Assembly (NCBI GenBank): GCA_963618735.1
Contig: CAVEUM010000012.1
Coordinates: 1 to 64,000, forward strand
Length of the DNA: 64,000 nt
Reading direction: 5' to 3'
From: CAKUFA01 sp963618735
GTDB lineage: Bacteria; Bacillota; Clostridia; Christensenellales; Aristaeellaceae
This document shows positions 36,197 through 45,461 of this stretch, piece by piece. The position numbers and the translations under genes are program-made. Each line of letters begins with the position of its first letter. The stretch's first letter is position 1. The notes beneath the pieces are model-generated. The model was not told the origin of the DNA and did not search any database. It saw only the letters and a program-made list of their open reading frames with translations.

Positions 36197-38650
36197 ATGG
36201 CAATTTTCGGACAATTTACGGAACGTGCCCAGCAGATGTTAGAATCTGCCCGCTCCATTGCCGAGGAGCTGAACAGCCCCGTCATCGGCACCGAGCACCT
36301 GCTGCTGGCACTTGTGAAAGATGACGCCCACCTGCCTCAGTCCATTCAGGATAAGGCAGACTACGACGCAGTGCTCAATCTGCTCCCCGAGGAGCACACG
36401 AATGACGAGAAGCCCCTGCACATCAGCATGACGCCGCGGATGAAGAAGCTGCTCGAACTCAGCGTCATTGAATCCCGTCGCCTGGGGCAGGCCTACATTA
36501 CCGTAGAGCACCTGTGGCTGGCACTTCTTCGGGAAGACGGCAGCGTGGCCTTCAGCATTCTGCGCCAGCTGCAGGTGAATCCTGCAGAGGTGCGGGATGA
36601 GGTCCTCCGCCAGATTCGCATGGAGCGGAGCAGCAGCGAGGAAGAGCCGCAGCGTCAGCGTCCCGCAGGCAAGCCTGCCGGCAAGAAGGGCGATACCCCT
36701 GTGCTTTCCCAATACAGCCGCGATTTGACTGCCGCCGCGCGGGATAATGAGCTGGATCCCGTCATCGGCCGCGACACGGAAATCCAGCGCATCATTCAGA
36801 TTCTCATCCGCCGCACGAAGAACAATCCCGTGCTGATTGGTGAGCCCGGCGTAGGCAAAAGTGCCGTGGTAGAAGGTCTGGCTCAACGCATTGTGCAGGG
36901 AAATATTCCTGAAATGCTGGTAGGCAAGCGGGTGCTTTCCCTGGACATCGGCAGCATGATCGCCGGCAGCAAGTACCGCGGCGAGTTTGAAGAGCGGCTG
37001 AAAAATGTCATGAAGGAAATCCGCGAAAACGGCAACATTTTGCTCTTCATCGATGAAATTCACAACATTGTGGGTGCCGGTCAGGCAGAAGGCAGTCTGG
37101 ACGCCGCCAACATCCTGAAGCCTGCCCTGGCGCGGGGTGAAGTGCAGTGCATCGGTGCCACCACCCTGGAAGAATACCGCAAGCACATCGAGAAGGATGC
37201 CGCTTTGGAGCGTCGTTTCCAGCCCGTCATGGTAGGCGAACCCACGCAGGAGGAAGCTCTGGCCATCCTCCACGGTCTGCGTGACCGCTACGAAGCGCAT
37301 CACAAGGTGCACATCACCGATGAAGCACTGAAAGCCGCCGTGACCCTCTCCGATCGCTACATCGCCGACCGTTTTCTGCCCGACAAGGCTGTTGACCTGA
37401 TGGACGAAGCCGCCTCCCGCGTGCGCATTCAGGCATTCACCGCGCCCCCCGATGTAAAGGCGCAGGAAAAGCAGTTGGAAGCATTGGTAGCCGAAAAGAA
37501 GGACGCCATTACCCATCAGGACTTTGAACGTGCCGCTTCTCTGCGTGACCAGGAACGTTGCCTCCGCCAGGAAATTGAGATGAAGCGCAACGCATGGTCA
37601 ACCCAGCAGTCCGCCGCCCGTGACGTTGTGAATGAGGAAGACATTGCCCAGGTCGTATCCACCTGGACAGGCATCCCCGTCCGCAAGATGACCGAAACCG
37701 AGGCCGATCGCCTGATGCACCTGGAAGACACCCTCCACGCGCGGGTCATCGGCCAAGAGGAAGCCGTCAGTGCCGTTGCCCGTGCCATCCGCCGCGCCCG
37801 CGCCGGATTGAAGGATCCGAAGCGTCCCATCGGCAGCTTCATCTTCCTTGGTCCCACCGGTGTAGGCAAAACCGAGCTGTGCCGCGCCCTGGGCGAGGCC
37901 ATGTTTGGGGATGAATCTGCCGTCATTCGCATCGATATGAGCGAATACATGGAGAAGCACACCACCTCTCGTTTGGTGGGTTCACCGCCTGGCTACGTGG
38001 GCTATGAAGAGGGCGGCCAGCTGACGGAGGCCGTGCGCCGCAAGCCTTACAGTGTCATTCTGCTGGATGAGGTGGAGAAGGCGCATCCCGATGTGTTCAA
38101 CATTCTCCTGCAAATTCTGGAAGATGGCCGCCTGACCGACAACACCGGACGCACCGTCAGTTTCAAGAATACCATCATCGTTATGACCTCCAACGCAGGT
38201 GCCCACAACATCGCCGCCAGCCGAACCATGGGCTTCGGCGCCAGTCCCATGGCGGACGTACACAGCTACGAGGCTATGAAGGACTCCGTGATGAAAGAGG
38301 TCAAGGAGCTGTTCCGCCCCGAATTCATCAACCGCGTGGACGAGATGATCGTCTTCCACTCCCTGACGGAGGACAATATCCGCCGCATCGCCGATATGAT
38401 GCTGACGCAGGTGGCTGACCTTCTGAAAGAGCGCAATGTTCAGCTGACCTGGGATGACGAGGTTGCCAGCCATCTGGCTACCGAGGGCTACGACGCCAAG
38501 TTCGGTGCCCGTCCCCTGCGCCGCCTGATTCAGAGCACGGTAGAAGACATGCTCAGTGAAGAGCTGATTCTATGTCACATTGCTCTGGGCGACCATGTCC
38601 GTCTTTTCGTGCAGGATGGCACCATCCATGCCGAGAAAGTTGCAGACTGA
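36197..38650 (+). CDS. clpC: ATP-dependent Clp protease ATP-binding subunit ClpC
   Basis: An 817-residue Hsp100 unfoldase for ClpP. Two N-terminal Clp repeats (about 1-145; FTERAQQMLESARSIAEEL) precede AAA+ module 1 (Walker A GEPGVGKS near 218, Walker B LLFIDEIHN). A coiled middle domain with a UVR motif follows (about 420-455). AAA+ module 2 has GPTGVGKTE near 553 and the ClpP-binding loop region. GGAGG precedes the ATG. The last gene of the CtsR operon; clpP is not in the window. Confidence 0.97.
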   Translation: MAIFGQFTERAQQMLESARSIAEELNSPVIGTEHLLLALVKDDAHLPQSIQDKADYDAVLNLLPEEHTNDEKPLHISMTPRMKKLLELSVIESRRLGQAYITVEHLWLALLREDGSVAFSILRQLQVNPAEVRDEVLRQIRMERSSSEEEPQRQRPAGKPAGKKGDTPVLSQYSRDLTAAARDNELDPVIGRDTEIQRIIQILIRRTKNNPVLIGEPGVGKSAVVEGLAQRIVQGNIPEMLVGKRVLSLDIGSMIAGSKYRGEFEERLKNVMKEIRENGNILLFIDEIHNIVGAGQAEGSLDAANILKPALARGEVQCIGATTLEEYRKHIEKDAALERRFQPVMVGEPTQEEALAILHGLRDRYEAHHKVHITDEALKAAVTLSDRYIADRFLPDKAVDLMDEAASRVRIQAFTAPPDVKAQEKQLEALVAEKKDAITHQDFERAASLRDQERCLRQEIEMKRNAWSTQQSAARDVVNEEDIAQVVSTWTGIPVRKMTETEADRLMHLEDTLHARVIGQEEAVSAVARAIRRARAGLKDPKRPIGSFIFLGPTGVGKTELCRALGEAMFGDESAVIRIDMSEYMEKHTTSRLVGSPPGYVGYEEGGQLTEAVRRKPYSVILLDEVEKAHPDVFNILLQILEDGRLTDNTGRTVSFKNTIIVMTSNAGAHNIAASRTMGFGASPMADVHSYEAMKDSVMKEVKELFRPEFINRVDEMIVFHSLTEDNIRRIADMMLTQVADLLKERNVQLTWDDEVASHLATEGYDAKFGARPLRRLIQSTVEDMLSEELILCHIALGDHVRLFVQDGTIHAEKVAD

Positions 38651-38672
38651 CGCGATAAAGAGCGCCGCAAGT

Positions 38673-38718
38673 AAAAAAACTCCCTCTGACATTTGATCGT
38701 CAGAGGGAGTTTTCTTTT
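38673..38718. terminator. Bidirectional terminator between clpC and leuS
   Basis: ACTCCCTCTGAC (38679-38690) pairs perfectly with GTCAGAGGGAGT (38699-38710). A T-run on the plus side and an A-run on the other side allow it to stop both converging transcripts. Confidence 0.92.
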
Positions 38719-38738
38719 CTATGATTACTTGTCTATGA

Positions 38739-41156
38739 TTACTTGGCCACAATGTTCAGCAGTCGGCCAGGTACGAAGATGATTTTCACAATCGTCTTGC
38801 CTGCCAGGAGCTTCTGCACATCGGGATGGTTCGGCAATTCCTTTTCCGCCTGCTCGCGGGTCATATCCGCAGGCACCATGATACGGCCGCGAACCTTGCC
38901 GCATACCTGCACGGCAATCTCGACTTCTGCCTTCTTCATGGCCTCCTCGTCCCAGGTCGGCCACTTCTGATGATGAATCGGTTCGCCGAAGCCCAGGTTC
39001 TGCCACATTTCTTCGGTGATGTGCGGCGCCACAGGGTTCAGCAGCAGCAGCAGCGTACGCAGTTCGCCGCGGGTCACGCTGCCAATCTGGAACATTTCAT
39101 TTACCAGAGACATCATGGCTGCGATGGCGGTGTTGTACTTCATCTTCTCGTAGTCTTCGGAAACCTTCTTCACGGTTTCATGCATCAGGCTGTTCAGCTT
39201 TTCAGAATAGCCTTCCTCCTCCGTGACCAGCTCCTGCAGCCGCCACACACGATCCAGGAAGCGGCGGCAGCCCTTGGCACCATTGGTAGACCACGGGATG
39301 GCCTGGTCAAAGGCGCCCATGAACATCTCGTACAGGCGGAAAGCATCAGCGCCGATTTCATCAATGATGTCATCGGGATTGATCACGTTGCCGCGGGACT
39401 TGGACATCTTCTCACCATTCTCGCCCAGAATCATGCCATGGCTGGTGCGCTTCTGATAAGGTTCAGGGCTGGGCACCGCGCCGATGTCATGCAGGAACAG
39501 ATGCCAGAAACGGCTGTAGAGCAGATGCAGGGTGGTGTGCTCCATACCGCCGTTGTACCAGTCCACAGGCAGCCAGTACTTCATGGCATCCTGGCTGGCG
39601 ATGGCGTTGGCGTTGTGAGGATCCGTATAGCGGATAAAGTACCAGCTGGAGCCAGCCCACTGGGGCATGGTATCCGTTTCACGCTTGGCGGGGCCGCCGC
39701 AGCAGGGGCAGGTGGTGTTGACCCAGTCCGACATGGTGGACAGCGGGCTTTCGCCATCGTCCGTAGGCTCGTAATTTTCTACATTCGGCAGCAGCACCGG
39801 CAGCTGATCTTCCGGCACGGGCACCATACCGCACTTGTCGCAGTGGATCATAGGAATGGGTTCGCCCCAGTAACGCTGACGGCTAAACACCCAGTCACGG
39901 AGCTTGAAGTTCACCTTCCGCTCGCCTACGCCTTTTTCTACCAGATGATCGATGATCGCCTTCTTAGCCTCGGCAACCTTCATGCCATTCAGGAAGCCGG
40001 AGTTCACCATCACGCCATCCTGAATGTCGGTGTATGCTTCCTTCTCCACATCACCGCCGGCAACCACCTCAATCACAGGCAGGTTGAACTTTTTGGCAAA
40101 CTCCCAGTCACGGGTATCGTGGGCAGGCACGGCCATGATGGCGCCCGTGCCGTAGGTCATCAGCACATAGTCACTGAGCCAGATGGGAATTTCGCGGCCG
40201 TTCACAGGATTAATGGCACGCACGCCCTCCACCTGAACGCCGGTCTTTTCCTTGGCCAGCTCAGCACGCTCAAAGTCGCTCTTCTTGGCTGCAGCTTCAC
40301 GATAAGCCATGCATGCATCGAAGTTGGTAATCTGATCCTTCAGCTTATCAATCATGGGATGCTCAGGAGAGAGCACCATGTAGGTCGCGCCGTACAGGGT
40401 ATCGGGACGGGTGGTGTAAATGCGCACCTTCTCGCCTTCCGCCGTCAGCTGGAAATCCACCTCGGCACCTTCGCTGCGGCCAATCCAGTTGCGCTGCTGC
40501 ACCTTCACCTTGTCGATGAAGTCCACCGTGTCCAGACCATCCAGCAGCTTCTGGCCGTAGGCGGTAATCTTCAGCATCCACTGGGTTTTCACCTTGCGGA
40601 TCACAGGGCTGCCGCAGCGCTCGCACACGCCGCCGACCACTTCTTCATTGGCCAGGCCGCACTTGCAGGACGTGCACCAGTTGATGGGCATGTGAGCCTT
40701 GTAGGCCAGGCCGTGCTTGTACAGCTGCAGGAAAATCCACTGCGTCCACTTGAAATAGTTAGGATCAGTGGTATCCACCTCGCGAGTATAGTCGAAGGAG
40801 AAGCCGATCTTCTTCAGCTGTTCGCGGAAGTGATCGATGTTCTTCTTGGTAACAATGGCGGGATGCACCTTGTTCTTGATGGCATAGTTTTCCGTAGGCA
40901 GGCCGAACGCGTCCCATCCGATGGGAAACAGCACGTTGTAGCCCTCCATGCGACGCTTGCGGGCGATGATGTCCATGGCCGTGTTGGAGCGAGGATGACC
41001 TACGTGCAGGCCCTGTCCGGAAGGATAGGGGAACTCAATCAAGCCATAAAACTTCGGCTTGCTGTAGTCATCGGTTGCTTCAAAAGCGTGGGTTTCTTCC
41101 CAGATCTTCTGCCACTTCGGCTCAATTCGTTTCGGATCATAGGCCTGGATCTCCAT
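38739..41156 (-). CDS. leuS: Leucyl-tRNA synthetase
   Basis: An 805-residue class I synthetase that charges tRNA-Leu. The HIGH motif is in SGQGLHVGHPRSN near residue 47, zinc-type cysteines (CTSCKCGL...CERCG) near 160-178, the CP1 editing domain about 220-410, and KMSKS (GEKMSKSRGNV) near 575. GGAGGAGAAGC precedes the ATG. It is controlled by a T-box leader. A 14-base tandem duplication (CTATGATTACTTGT) covers its stop region at 38719-38745 without altering the protein. Confidence 0.97.
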   Translation of the reverse strand: MEIQAYDPKRIEPKWQKIWEETHAFEATDDYSKPKFYGLIEFPYPSGQGLHVGHPRSNTAMDIIARKRRMEGYNVLFPIGWDAFGLPTENYAIKNKVHPAIVTKKNIDHFREQLKKIGFSFDYTREVDTTDPNYFKWTQWIFLQLYKHGLAYKAHMPINWCTSCKCGLANEEVVGGVCERCGSPVIRKVKTQWMLKITAYGQKLLDGLDTVDFIDKVKVQQRNWIGRSEGAEVDFQLTAEGEKVRIYTTRPDTLYGATYMVLSPEHPMIDKLKDQITNFDACMAYREAAAKKSDFERAELAKEKTGVQVEGVRAINPVNGREIPIWLSDYVLMTYGTGAIMAVPAHDTRDWEFAKKFNLPVIEVVAGGDVEKEAYTDIQDGVMVNSGFLNGMKVAEAKKAIIDHLVEKGVGERKVNFKLRDWVFSRQRYWGEPIPMIHCDKCGMVPVPEDQLPVLLPNVENYEPTDDGESPLSTMSDWVNTTCPCCGGPAKRETDTMPQWAGSSWYFIRYTDPHNANAIASQDAMKYWLPVDWYNGGMEHTTLHLLYSRFWHLFLHDIGAVPSPEPYQKRTSHGMILGENGEKMSKSRGNVINPDDIIDEIGADAFRLYEMFMGAFDQAIPWSTNGAKGCRRFLDRVWRLQELVTEEEGYSEKLNSLMHETVKKVSEDYEKMKYNTAIAAMMSLVNEMFQIGSVTRGELRTLLLLLNPVAPHITEEMWQNLGFGEPIHHQKWPTWDEEAMKKAEVEIAVQVCGKVRGRIMVPADMTREQAEKELPNHPDVQKLLAGKTIVKIIFVPGRLLNIVAK

Positions 41157-41170
41157 TGCTTCTCCTCCTT

Positions 41171-41400
41171 AAAAGTAAAAACCGTTCCATCTCTGCAGAC
41201 TGCAAAGACGAAACGGTCAGTTTCGCGGTACCACTTTGCTTGCACGGCGCGTGCCATGCCACTCAAGCGCTGTAACGGACGCCTCCGCCGATTTCTCATC
41301 GGAACGCTCCCGGGCGAGCAGTTTTCCATCCTTCCCCGCGCTTTCACCAGCCGCACGGTTCTCTTCACAAGGGTGCAAAACGTTCCCATTCATTGCGACA
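41171..41400 (-). promoter_or_regulatory. T-box riboswitch of leuS
   Basis: On the minus strand the canonical T-box core AAAGTGGTACCGCG lies at 41237-41224. A strong intrinsic terminator follows (ACCGTT...AACGGT with a long inner stem, 41217-41181, then TTTTTACTTTT), 20 bases before the leuS site. A long stem I starts with GGGAACG (41387) and closes at CGTTCC (41301). Its 3' side contains CTGCTC (41321-41316), two Leu codons, as candidate specifier. Uncharged tRNA-Leu should pair and allow read-through. Confidence 0.92.
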
Positions 41401-41406
41401 AAAATA

Positions 41407-41435
41407 AGTATATCACCCGCAGAACGGATTGTAAA
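41407..41435 (-). promoter_or_regulatory. Promoter of leuS
   Basis: Minus-strand -35 TTTACA (41435-41430), 17-bp spacer, -10 TATACT (41412-41407), placing the start at about 41400 at the head of the T-box leader. Confidence 0.82.
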
Positions 41436-41495
41436 CCCCTTATTTTCCGCAGTCTTACGGGTGCAGTCTTCATTTTGCACAGGAAGATGACGAAT

Positions 41496-41550
41496 TGTTA
41501 CAATTTTATGAAGAAAGTAGTTGACATTCTCCACATTTGAGGCTTACAAT
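41496..41550 (+). promoter_or_regulatory. Promoter of the cell-wall-binding protein with candidate WalR-like box
   Basis: -35 TTGACA (41521-41526), 18-bp spacer, -10 TACAAT (41545-41550). TGTTACAATTTTATGAA lies at 41496-41512 and shares TGTWACAATTTTAT with the box at 13732, at almost the same distance from the -35 (25 against 24 bp). Confidence 0.7.
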
Positions 41551-41618
41551 AGAATGACTACAAGTGTATGCTGACCCTTTGCGTGGGTTCTTACATTTGA
41601 TAAGGAGGGATCCTTTGG

Positions 41619-44270
41619 ATGGAAAACACCCGTAACGTGCGGCGGCTCTGCTTTGCCTGTGCGCTGGTGCTGGCACTGGTGCTCATGTGTGCAACCGCCC
41701 TGGCCGCACTGTCTTATCCTTTTATGACGGTCACCAACGACAAGGTCAACATGCGTGCCAAGGCTTCATCTACCGCCACCATCCTTGAGCGGCTGGATCA
41801 GGGCGCTTCTGTTACGGTGTTGGGCTCTACCGGAAGCTATTATAAGGTAAGCTACAACAACCGCACGGGTTATATTCTGAAGAAATATATCGTGACCGAT
41901 GAAGAAACCATCGTGACGCCTACCCCCGCACCGGTGGAAACTGTCACGGGCTATCCTTATGATACCGTCACCAGTGACAGCGTCAACCTGCGCGCCAGGC
42001 AGTCTGTGAACAGCGACCTGCTCAAGAAGATCCCCAAGGGCGCAACTGTTACGGTGCAGAGCGTTTCCGGCACTTTCGCCAAGGTGACCTACAACGGCAC
42101 GGAAGGCTATGTGAAAACGGACTACATCGTGCTGAAAAAGATTGTGAAGGCCACTGCCACGCCCAGTCCTGCGCCGACCCTATCCCCTGTGGAAAGCGGC
42201 TCCGAGTATGTAACGTTGCAGAAGGGCTCCGAAGGCTCTGCAGTAAAGGCACTGCAGAGTGCACTCATCGAGCTTGGCTTCCTATCCGGTTCCGCAGACG
42301 GCAAGTTCGGTGATGCCACTCAGTATGCTGTAACTTCCTTCCAGTCTACCAATGGCTATCCCACCACAGGCATCGCAGATGCTAACCTGCAGGCCTTCCT
42401 GTACAGCGGCACGCCGAAAAACAGCAAGGGGACCAAAACAACCGTGAAAACCCTTGCCCCTGTGGATGGCGTGATTGTCCGCCTGAACAACACAGGTGAG
42501 CTGGTGGAAACCATCCAGACCCGCCTGACTGAGCTGGGCTACTACACAGGGAAAATTTCCGGCACCTATGACACGGCCACGCAAAGTGCTGTGAAGGCTT
42601 TCCAGAAGAAGAACGGCCTGACGGTAGACGGCAAATGCGGCTCCGAAACGCAGAAGCTTCTACTAAATGGCAGCGGACTTTCCGCGGATGCAACCGCAAC
42701 TCCTCTCCCCACCGCAACGCCTACCCCTGTGCCGACCTTCACCGTGCCTGGCAGTAAGGTGCAAAGAGGCAGCTCCGGCGCGGACGCCAAACTGGTTCAA
42801 CAGAGGCTGAAGGAGCTTGGTTACTACACAGGCAAGGTGGACGGCAATTTCGGTTCCGCCAGTGTCACCGCACTGAAAAACTTCCAGAAGAAGAACGGCC
42901 TTGATGCAGACGGCGTTGCCGGTTCCGGTACCTATAACATTCTGTTCAGCATCAACGCCCTGTCTGCTGGTGCAACCGCAACGCCTGCGCCCATCGCAAC
43001 GCCCGTTGCCACTTTGACGCCCTCCCCCACTCCTATTACAAAGGACAATGTAACCGTCATCAAGCTGGGTGTAACCGGCGATGCTGTGACCAGACTGCAG
43101 GAACGTCTGACCGCGCTGGGCTACTACAACGCCACTGTGGACGGTGTCTGCAAGGCGGATGACGTAGCCGCCATTCGTTCCTTCCAGCGCAAGAACGGCC
43201 TGAAGGAAGACGGTTCTGCTGGCTATGACACGCAGGTTCTGCTTTACTCGGCTGGTGCCCTGACCAGCACCGGCGCCATCGCTGGCGGCACGGTGGACAC
43301 CTTCACCACCCTGAAGAAGGGCATGACAGGCACCGCCGTTTCCGACATGCAGAAGAAGCTCATCGAGCTGGGTTACCTGAGCGGCGAAGCGGACGGCAAC
43401 TATGGCCGTTCCACCGCCACCGCCGTGTACAATTTCCAGAAAGCCAACGGTTTGAGCCGCGATGGTGTGGCTGGTTCCGCCACCCTGTCCCTGCTGTATT
43501 CCTCCACAGCAACAGCCGCTACCCCCACTCCCAGTCCGACGCCCACCGCCAGCAGCACGACCCTGAAGCAAGGTGACATCAGCGATGCGGTAAAGAGCAT
43601 GCAGCAGCGTCTGATTGAATTGGGCTACCTTTCCGGCAAAGCAGACGGCAAGTTCGGCGTACAGACCTACACTGCCCTGCTGGCCTTCCAGAAAGCCAAC
43701 AACCTGACCGTGGACGGCATGGCAGGCACCAAGACGCTGAACAAATTGAACAGCAGCGCTGCCATCAGTTCCAGCGGCACTGCCCAGGCAGCAGCAACCC
43801 CCACCATCAACCCCAACGCCAGTGCGTCTTACGTTCCAACGGCATCCTCCGTGCGCTACGCCAACTGGTATACAGAAGTAAAGGCACGCTGCAAGCTGTA
43901 TCCCTACGCCACGGTGTATGACTTCTCTACAGGAATCTCCTGGCAGGTGCACATGTTCTCCCTGGGCGCCCACGCGGACTGCGAACCTCTGACCGCCTCC
44001 GACACCGCCAAGATGGAGAAAGCTCTGGGCGGCAACACCTGGAACCCCAAGGCTGTGTGGGTCGTGTTCGCCGATGGCCGTGTATACATGGCTTCCATTC
44101 ACTCCATGCCTCACGGCGTGCAGCATCGCACCGATAATAACTTCAGCGGCCACATCTGCATTCACTTCCCGCGGACGGATGCGCAGGTCGCAGCCATTGG
44201 TCCCTATGCCACCAGCCATCAAAAGGTCATCGATGCCGGTTGGAAGACCACGCAGAGCATGATCAAGTAA
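41619..44270 (+). CDS. Secreted multi-repeat peptidoglycan-binding protein with uncharacterised C-terminal domain
   Basis: An 883-residue cell-wall protein. After a signal peptide (cleavage near ALAA) come two SH3b domains (about 30-90 and 108-170; KVNMRAKAS, SVNLRARQS). Six PG_binding_1 repeats follow (starting near 195, 286, 383, 482, 567, 649), each with an LxELGY/F...DGxxGxxT...FQxxNG pattern, separated by ATPTP-rich linkers. The last 140 residues form a domain with HSMPHGV and GHICIHFPR, which carry conserved-looking His and Cys. I have seen this kind of domain on clostridial wall proteins, but its activity is not known to me; a hydrolase or transpeptidase is possible. No LPXTG motif is present. 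AAGGAGG precedes the ATG. Confidence 0.88.
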   Translation: MENTRNVRRLCFACALVLALVLMCATALAALSYPFMTVTNDKVNMRAKASSTATILERLDQGASVTVLGSTGSYYKVSYNNRTGYILKKYIVTDEETIVTPTPAPVETVTGYPYDTVTSDSVNLRARQSVNSDLLKKIPKGATVTVQSVSGTFAKVTYNGTEGYVKTDYIVLKKIVKATATPSPAPTLSPVESGSEYVTLQKGSEGSAVKALQSALIELGFLSGSADGKFGDATQYAVTSFQSTNGYPTTGIADANLQAFLYSGTPKNSKGTKTTVKTLAPVDGVIVRLNNTGELVETIQTRLTELGYYTGKISGTYDTATQSAVKAFQKKNGLTVDGKCGSETQKLLLNGSGLSADATATPLPTATPTPVPTFTVPGSKVQRGSSGADAKLVQQRLKELGYYTGKVDGNFGSASVTALKNFQKKNGLDADGVAGSGTYNILFSINALSAGATATPAPIATPVATLTPSPTPITKDNVTVIKLGVTGDAVTRLQERLTALGYYNATVDGVCKADDVAAIRSFQRKNGLKEDGSAGYDTQVLLYSAGALTSTGAIAGGTVDTFTTLKKGMTGTAVSDMQKKLIELGYLSGEADGNYGRSTATAVYNFQKANGLSRDGVAGSATLSLLYSSTATAATPTPSPTPTASSTTLKQGDISDAVKSMQQRLIELGYLSGKADGKFGVQTYTALLAFQKANNLTVDGMAGTKTLNKLNSSAAISSSGTAQAAATPTINPNASASYVPTASSVRYANWYTEVKARCKLYPYATVYDFSTGISWQVHMFSLGAHADCEPLTASDTAKMEKALGGNTWNPKAVWVVFADGRVYMASIHSMPHGVQHRTDNNFSGHICIHFPRTDAQVAAIGPYATSHQKVIDAGWKTTQSMIK

Positions 44271-44284
44271 ATTCCTATTTTTCA

Positions 44285-44324
44285 AGAGGGGCGGAACCGC
44301 TTTGAGAATCGGTTCCGCCCCTCT
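44285..44324. repeat. Intergenic palindrome related to the one at 7259
   Basis: A perfect 15-bp stem AGAGGGGCGGAACCG / CGGTTCCGCCCCTCT. It is followed by CGCACTCTCC...CGAAACTTTC, which parallels the sequence beside the 7259 palindrome. The rest of the 44271-44588 gap holds the terminator at 44445 and the promoter at 44509; I see nothing else. Confidence 0.85.
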
Positions 44325-44444
44325 CGCACTCTCCCCACTCCCGAAACTTTCGCTATTTATTTGCAGGCGGGCGGCTTTCGTGTCCCCCTCTCGCGCCCAC
44401 TCCGAAAACCACATGGAAATATACTTTTAGGCTTGCCTGAATAA

Positions 44445-44485
44445 AGCATTGTATGCGGTGCAGAGCTTCATACAGTGCTTTTTTC
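44445..44485 (+). terminator. Terminator of the cell-wall-binding protein gene
   Basis: AGCATTGTATG pairs with CATACAGTGCT (one G-U pair), followed by TTTTTT. It lies 175 bp after the stop codon. Confidence 0.8.
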
Positions 44486-44508
44486 TTATGCTTTTCATGG
44501 GTCTATGA

Positions 44509-44537
44509 TTGACATTTGTCATGCTTAACTGTATACT
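44509..44537 (+). promoter_or_regulatory. Promoter of the methyltransferase gene
   Basis: -35 TTGACA (44509-44514), 17-bp spacer, -10 TATACT (44532-44537). Confidence 0.88.
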
Positions 44538-44588
44538 TTTCATGCTGAATCCAATGCGCCAATGCATTGATACAAAGGTGGCCATACG

Positions 44589-45386
44589 ATGAATTCTTCC
44601 GCTGCGTACAAACCCCGTTACGCCAACTGGGTTTCCTCCAAGGTTATTTTACTCCTGTTTCTTTTCTTCCTTCTGTTGCTTTTCGGTGCAGAATGGACCG
44701 TGTCTGCTTCCCGTCTGCTCAGCGTTTTCATGATGCTTGCGGCCTTCGCTGTGCTCATCATCGACATGCTGTTTCTCCGCGCCAGAACCGCACTGAGCTA
44801 TGAGGGCGGCGGTGTACAGCGCAATGTGTTGAAAGCTGTGCTTGACCAGGCCAGGGACGCTGGCTGGGATGGTCGCGGCAAGCTGCTGGATATCGGTTGC
44901 GGAAGCGGCGCACTGGGCATTATGGCCGCCAAATGCGAGCCGAAGGTTCTTGTCACCGGCGTTGACAGCTGGCGCAGCACTTGGGATTGCAGCCAGGCAC
45001 AATGCGAAGCCAACGCAGAAGCAGAAGGCGTAGCCCAGCATGTTTCTTTCCGCAAAGAGGATGCCGCGAAGCTTCCTTTCATGGACGGAACCTTTGACGT
45101 TGCGGTCAGCGCCTTTGCCTTCCACGATGTGCGCACGCAAAAGGACAAGAAAGCACTGGTGGCAGAAGCGCTCCGTGTGGTGAAATCAGGCGGCGTTTTC
45201 GTCTTCCAGGATACGCTGTACGACAAGCAGGTCTATGGTGATACAGACGCCTTCATGAAGTCATTGGAGCCTTATGTGTCCGAAATTCATCTGATCGATA
45301 CCCGTCATCCCGATGATGTGCCCAAGTACCTGACGCTCCCCTGCTTTCTCGGAAATACGGGCATACTGTGGGGCAAGGTTAAGTAA
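44589..45386 (+). CDS. Membrane-anchored SAM-dependent methyltransferase
   Basis: A 265-residue protein with two N-terminal membrane helices (about 15-38 and 42-62) and a class I methyltransferase domain. Motif I is LLDIGCGSGALGI near residue 98; the post-motif AFHDVRTQKD and RVVKSGGVFVFQD segments are typical of UbiE-like enzymes. Membrane anchoring suggests a lipid or membrane-associated substrate, but this is inference. AAAGGTGG precedes the ATG. It is transcribed alone. Confidence 0.85.
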   Translation: MNSSAAYKPRYANWVSSKVILLLFLFFLLLLFGAEWTVSASRLLSVFMMLAAFAVLIIDMLFLRARTALSYEGGGVQRNVLKAVLDQARDAGWDGRGKLLDIGCGSGALGIMAAKCEPKVLVTGVDSWRSTWDCSQAQCEANAEAEGVAQHVSFRKEDAAKLPFMDGTFDVAVSAFAFHDVRTQKDKKALVAEALRVVKSGGVFVFQDTLYDKQVYGDTDAFMKSLEPYVSEIHLIDTRHPDDVPKYLTLPCFLGNTGILWGKVK

Positions 45387-45404
45387 TCCCGTGATTTAAA
45401 AAGC

Positions 45405-45453
45405 AAAGTGTGCTGTTCCTCCGTTTTGATGGTCGACAGCACACTTTCTTTTA
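45405..45453 (+). terminator. Terminator of the methyltransferase gene
   Basis: AAAGTGTGCTGT (45405-45416) pairs perfectly with ACAGCACACTTT (45436-45447), then CTTTT. Confidence 0.88.
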
Positions 45454-45461
45454 CCGCTATT

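Noticed and set aside
38826..41540. Open frame of 904 codons opposite leuS
   Set aside because: LeuS is certain from its motifs. The antisense frame has no recognisable domain and also runs through the T-box leader.
42663..44414. Open frame of 583 codons opposite the wall-binding protein
   Set aside because: Its Gly/His/Val repeats mirror the repeats of the sense protein, so it is a shadow.
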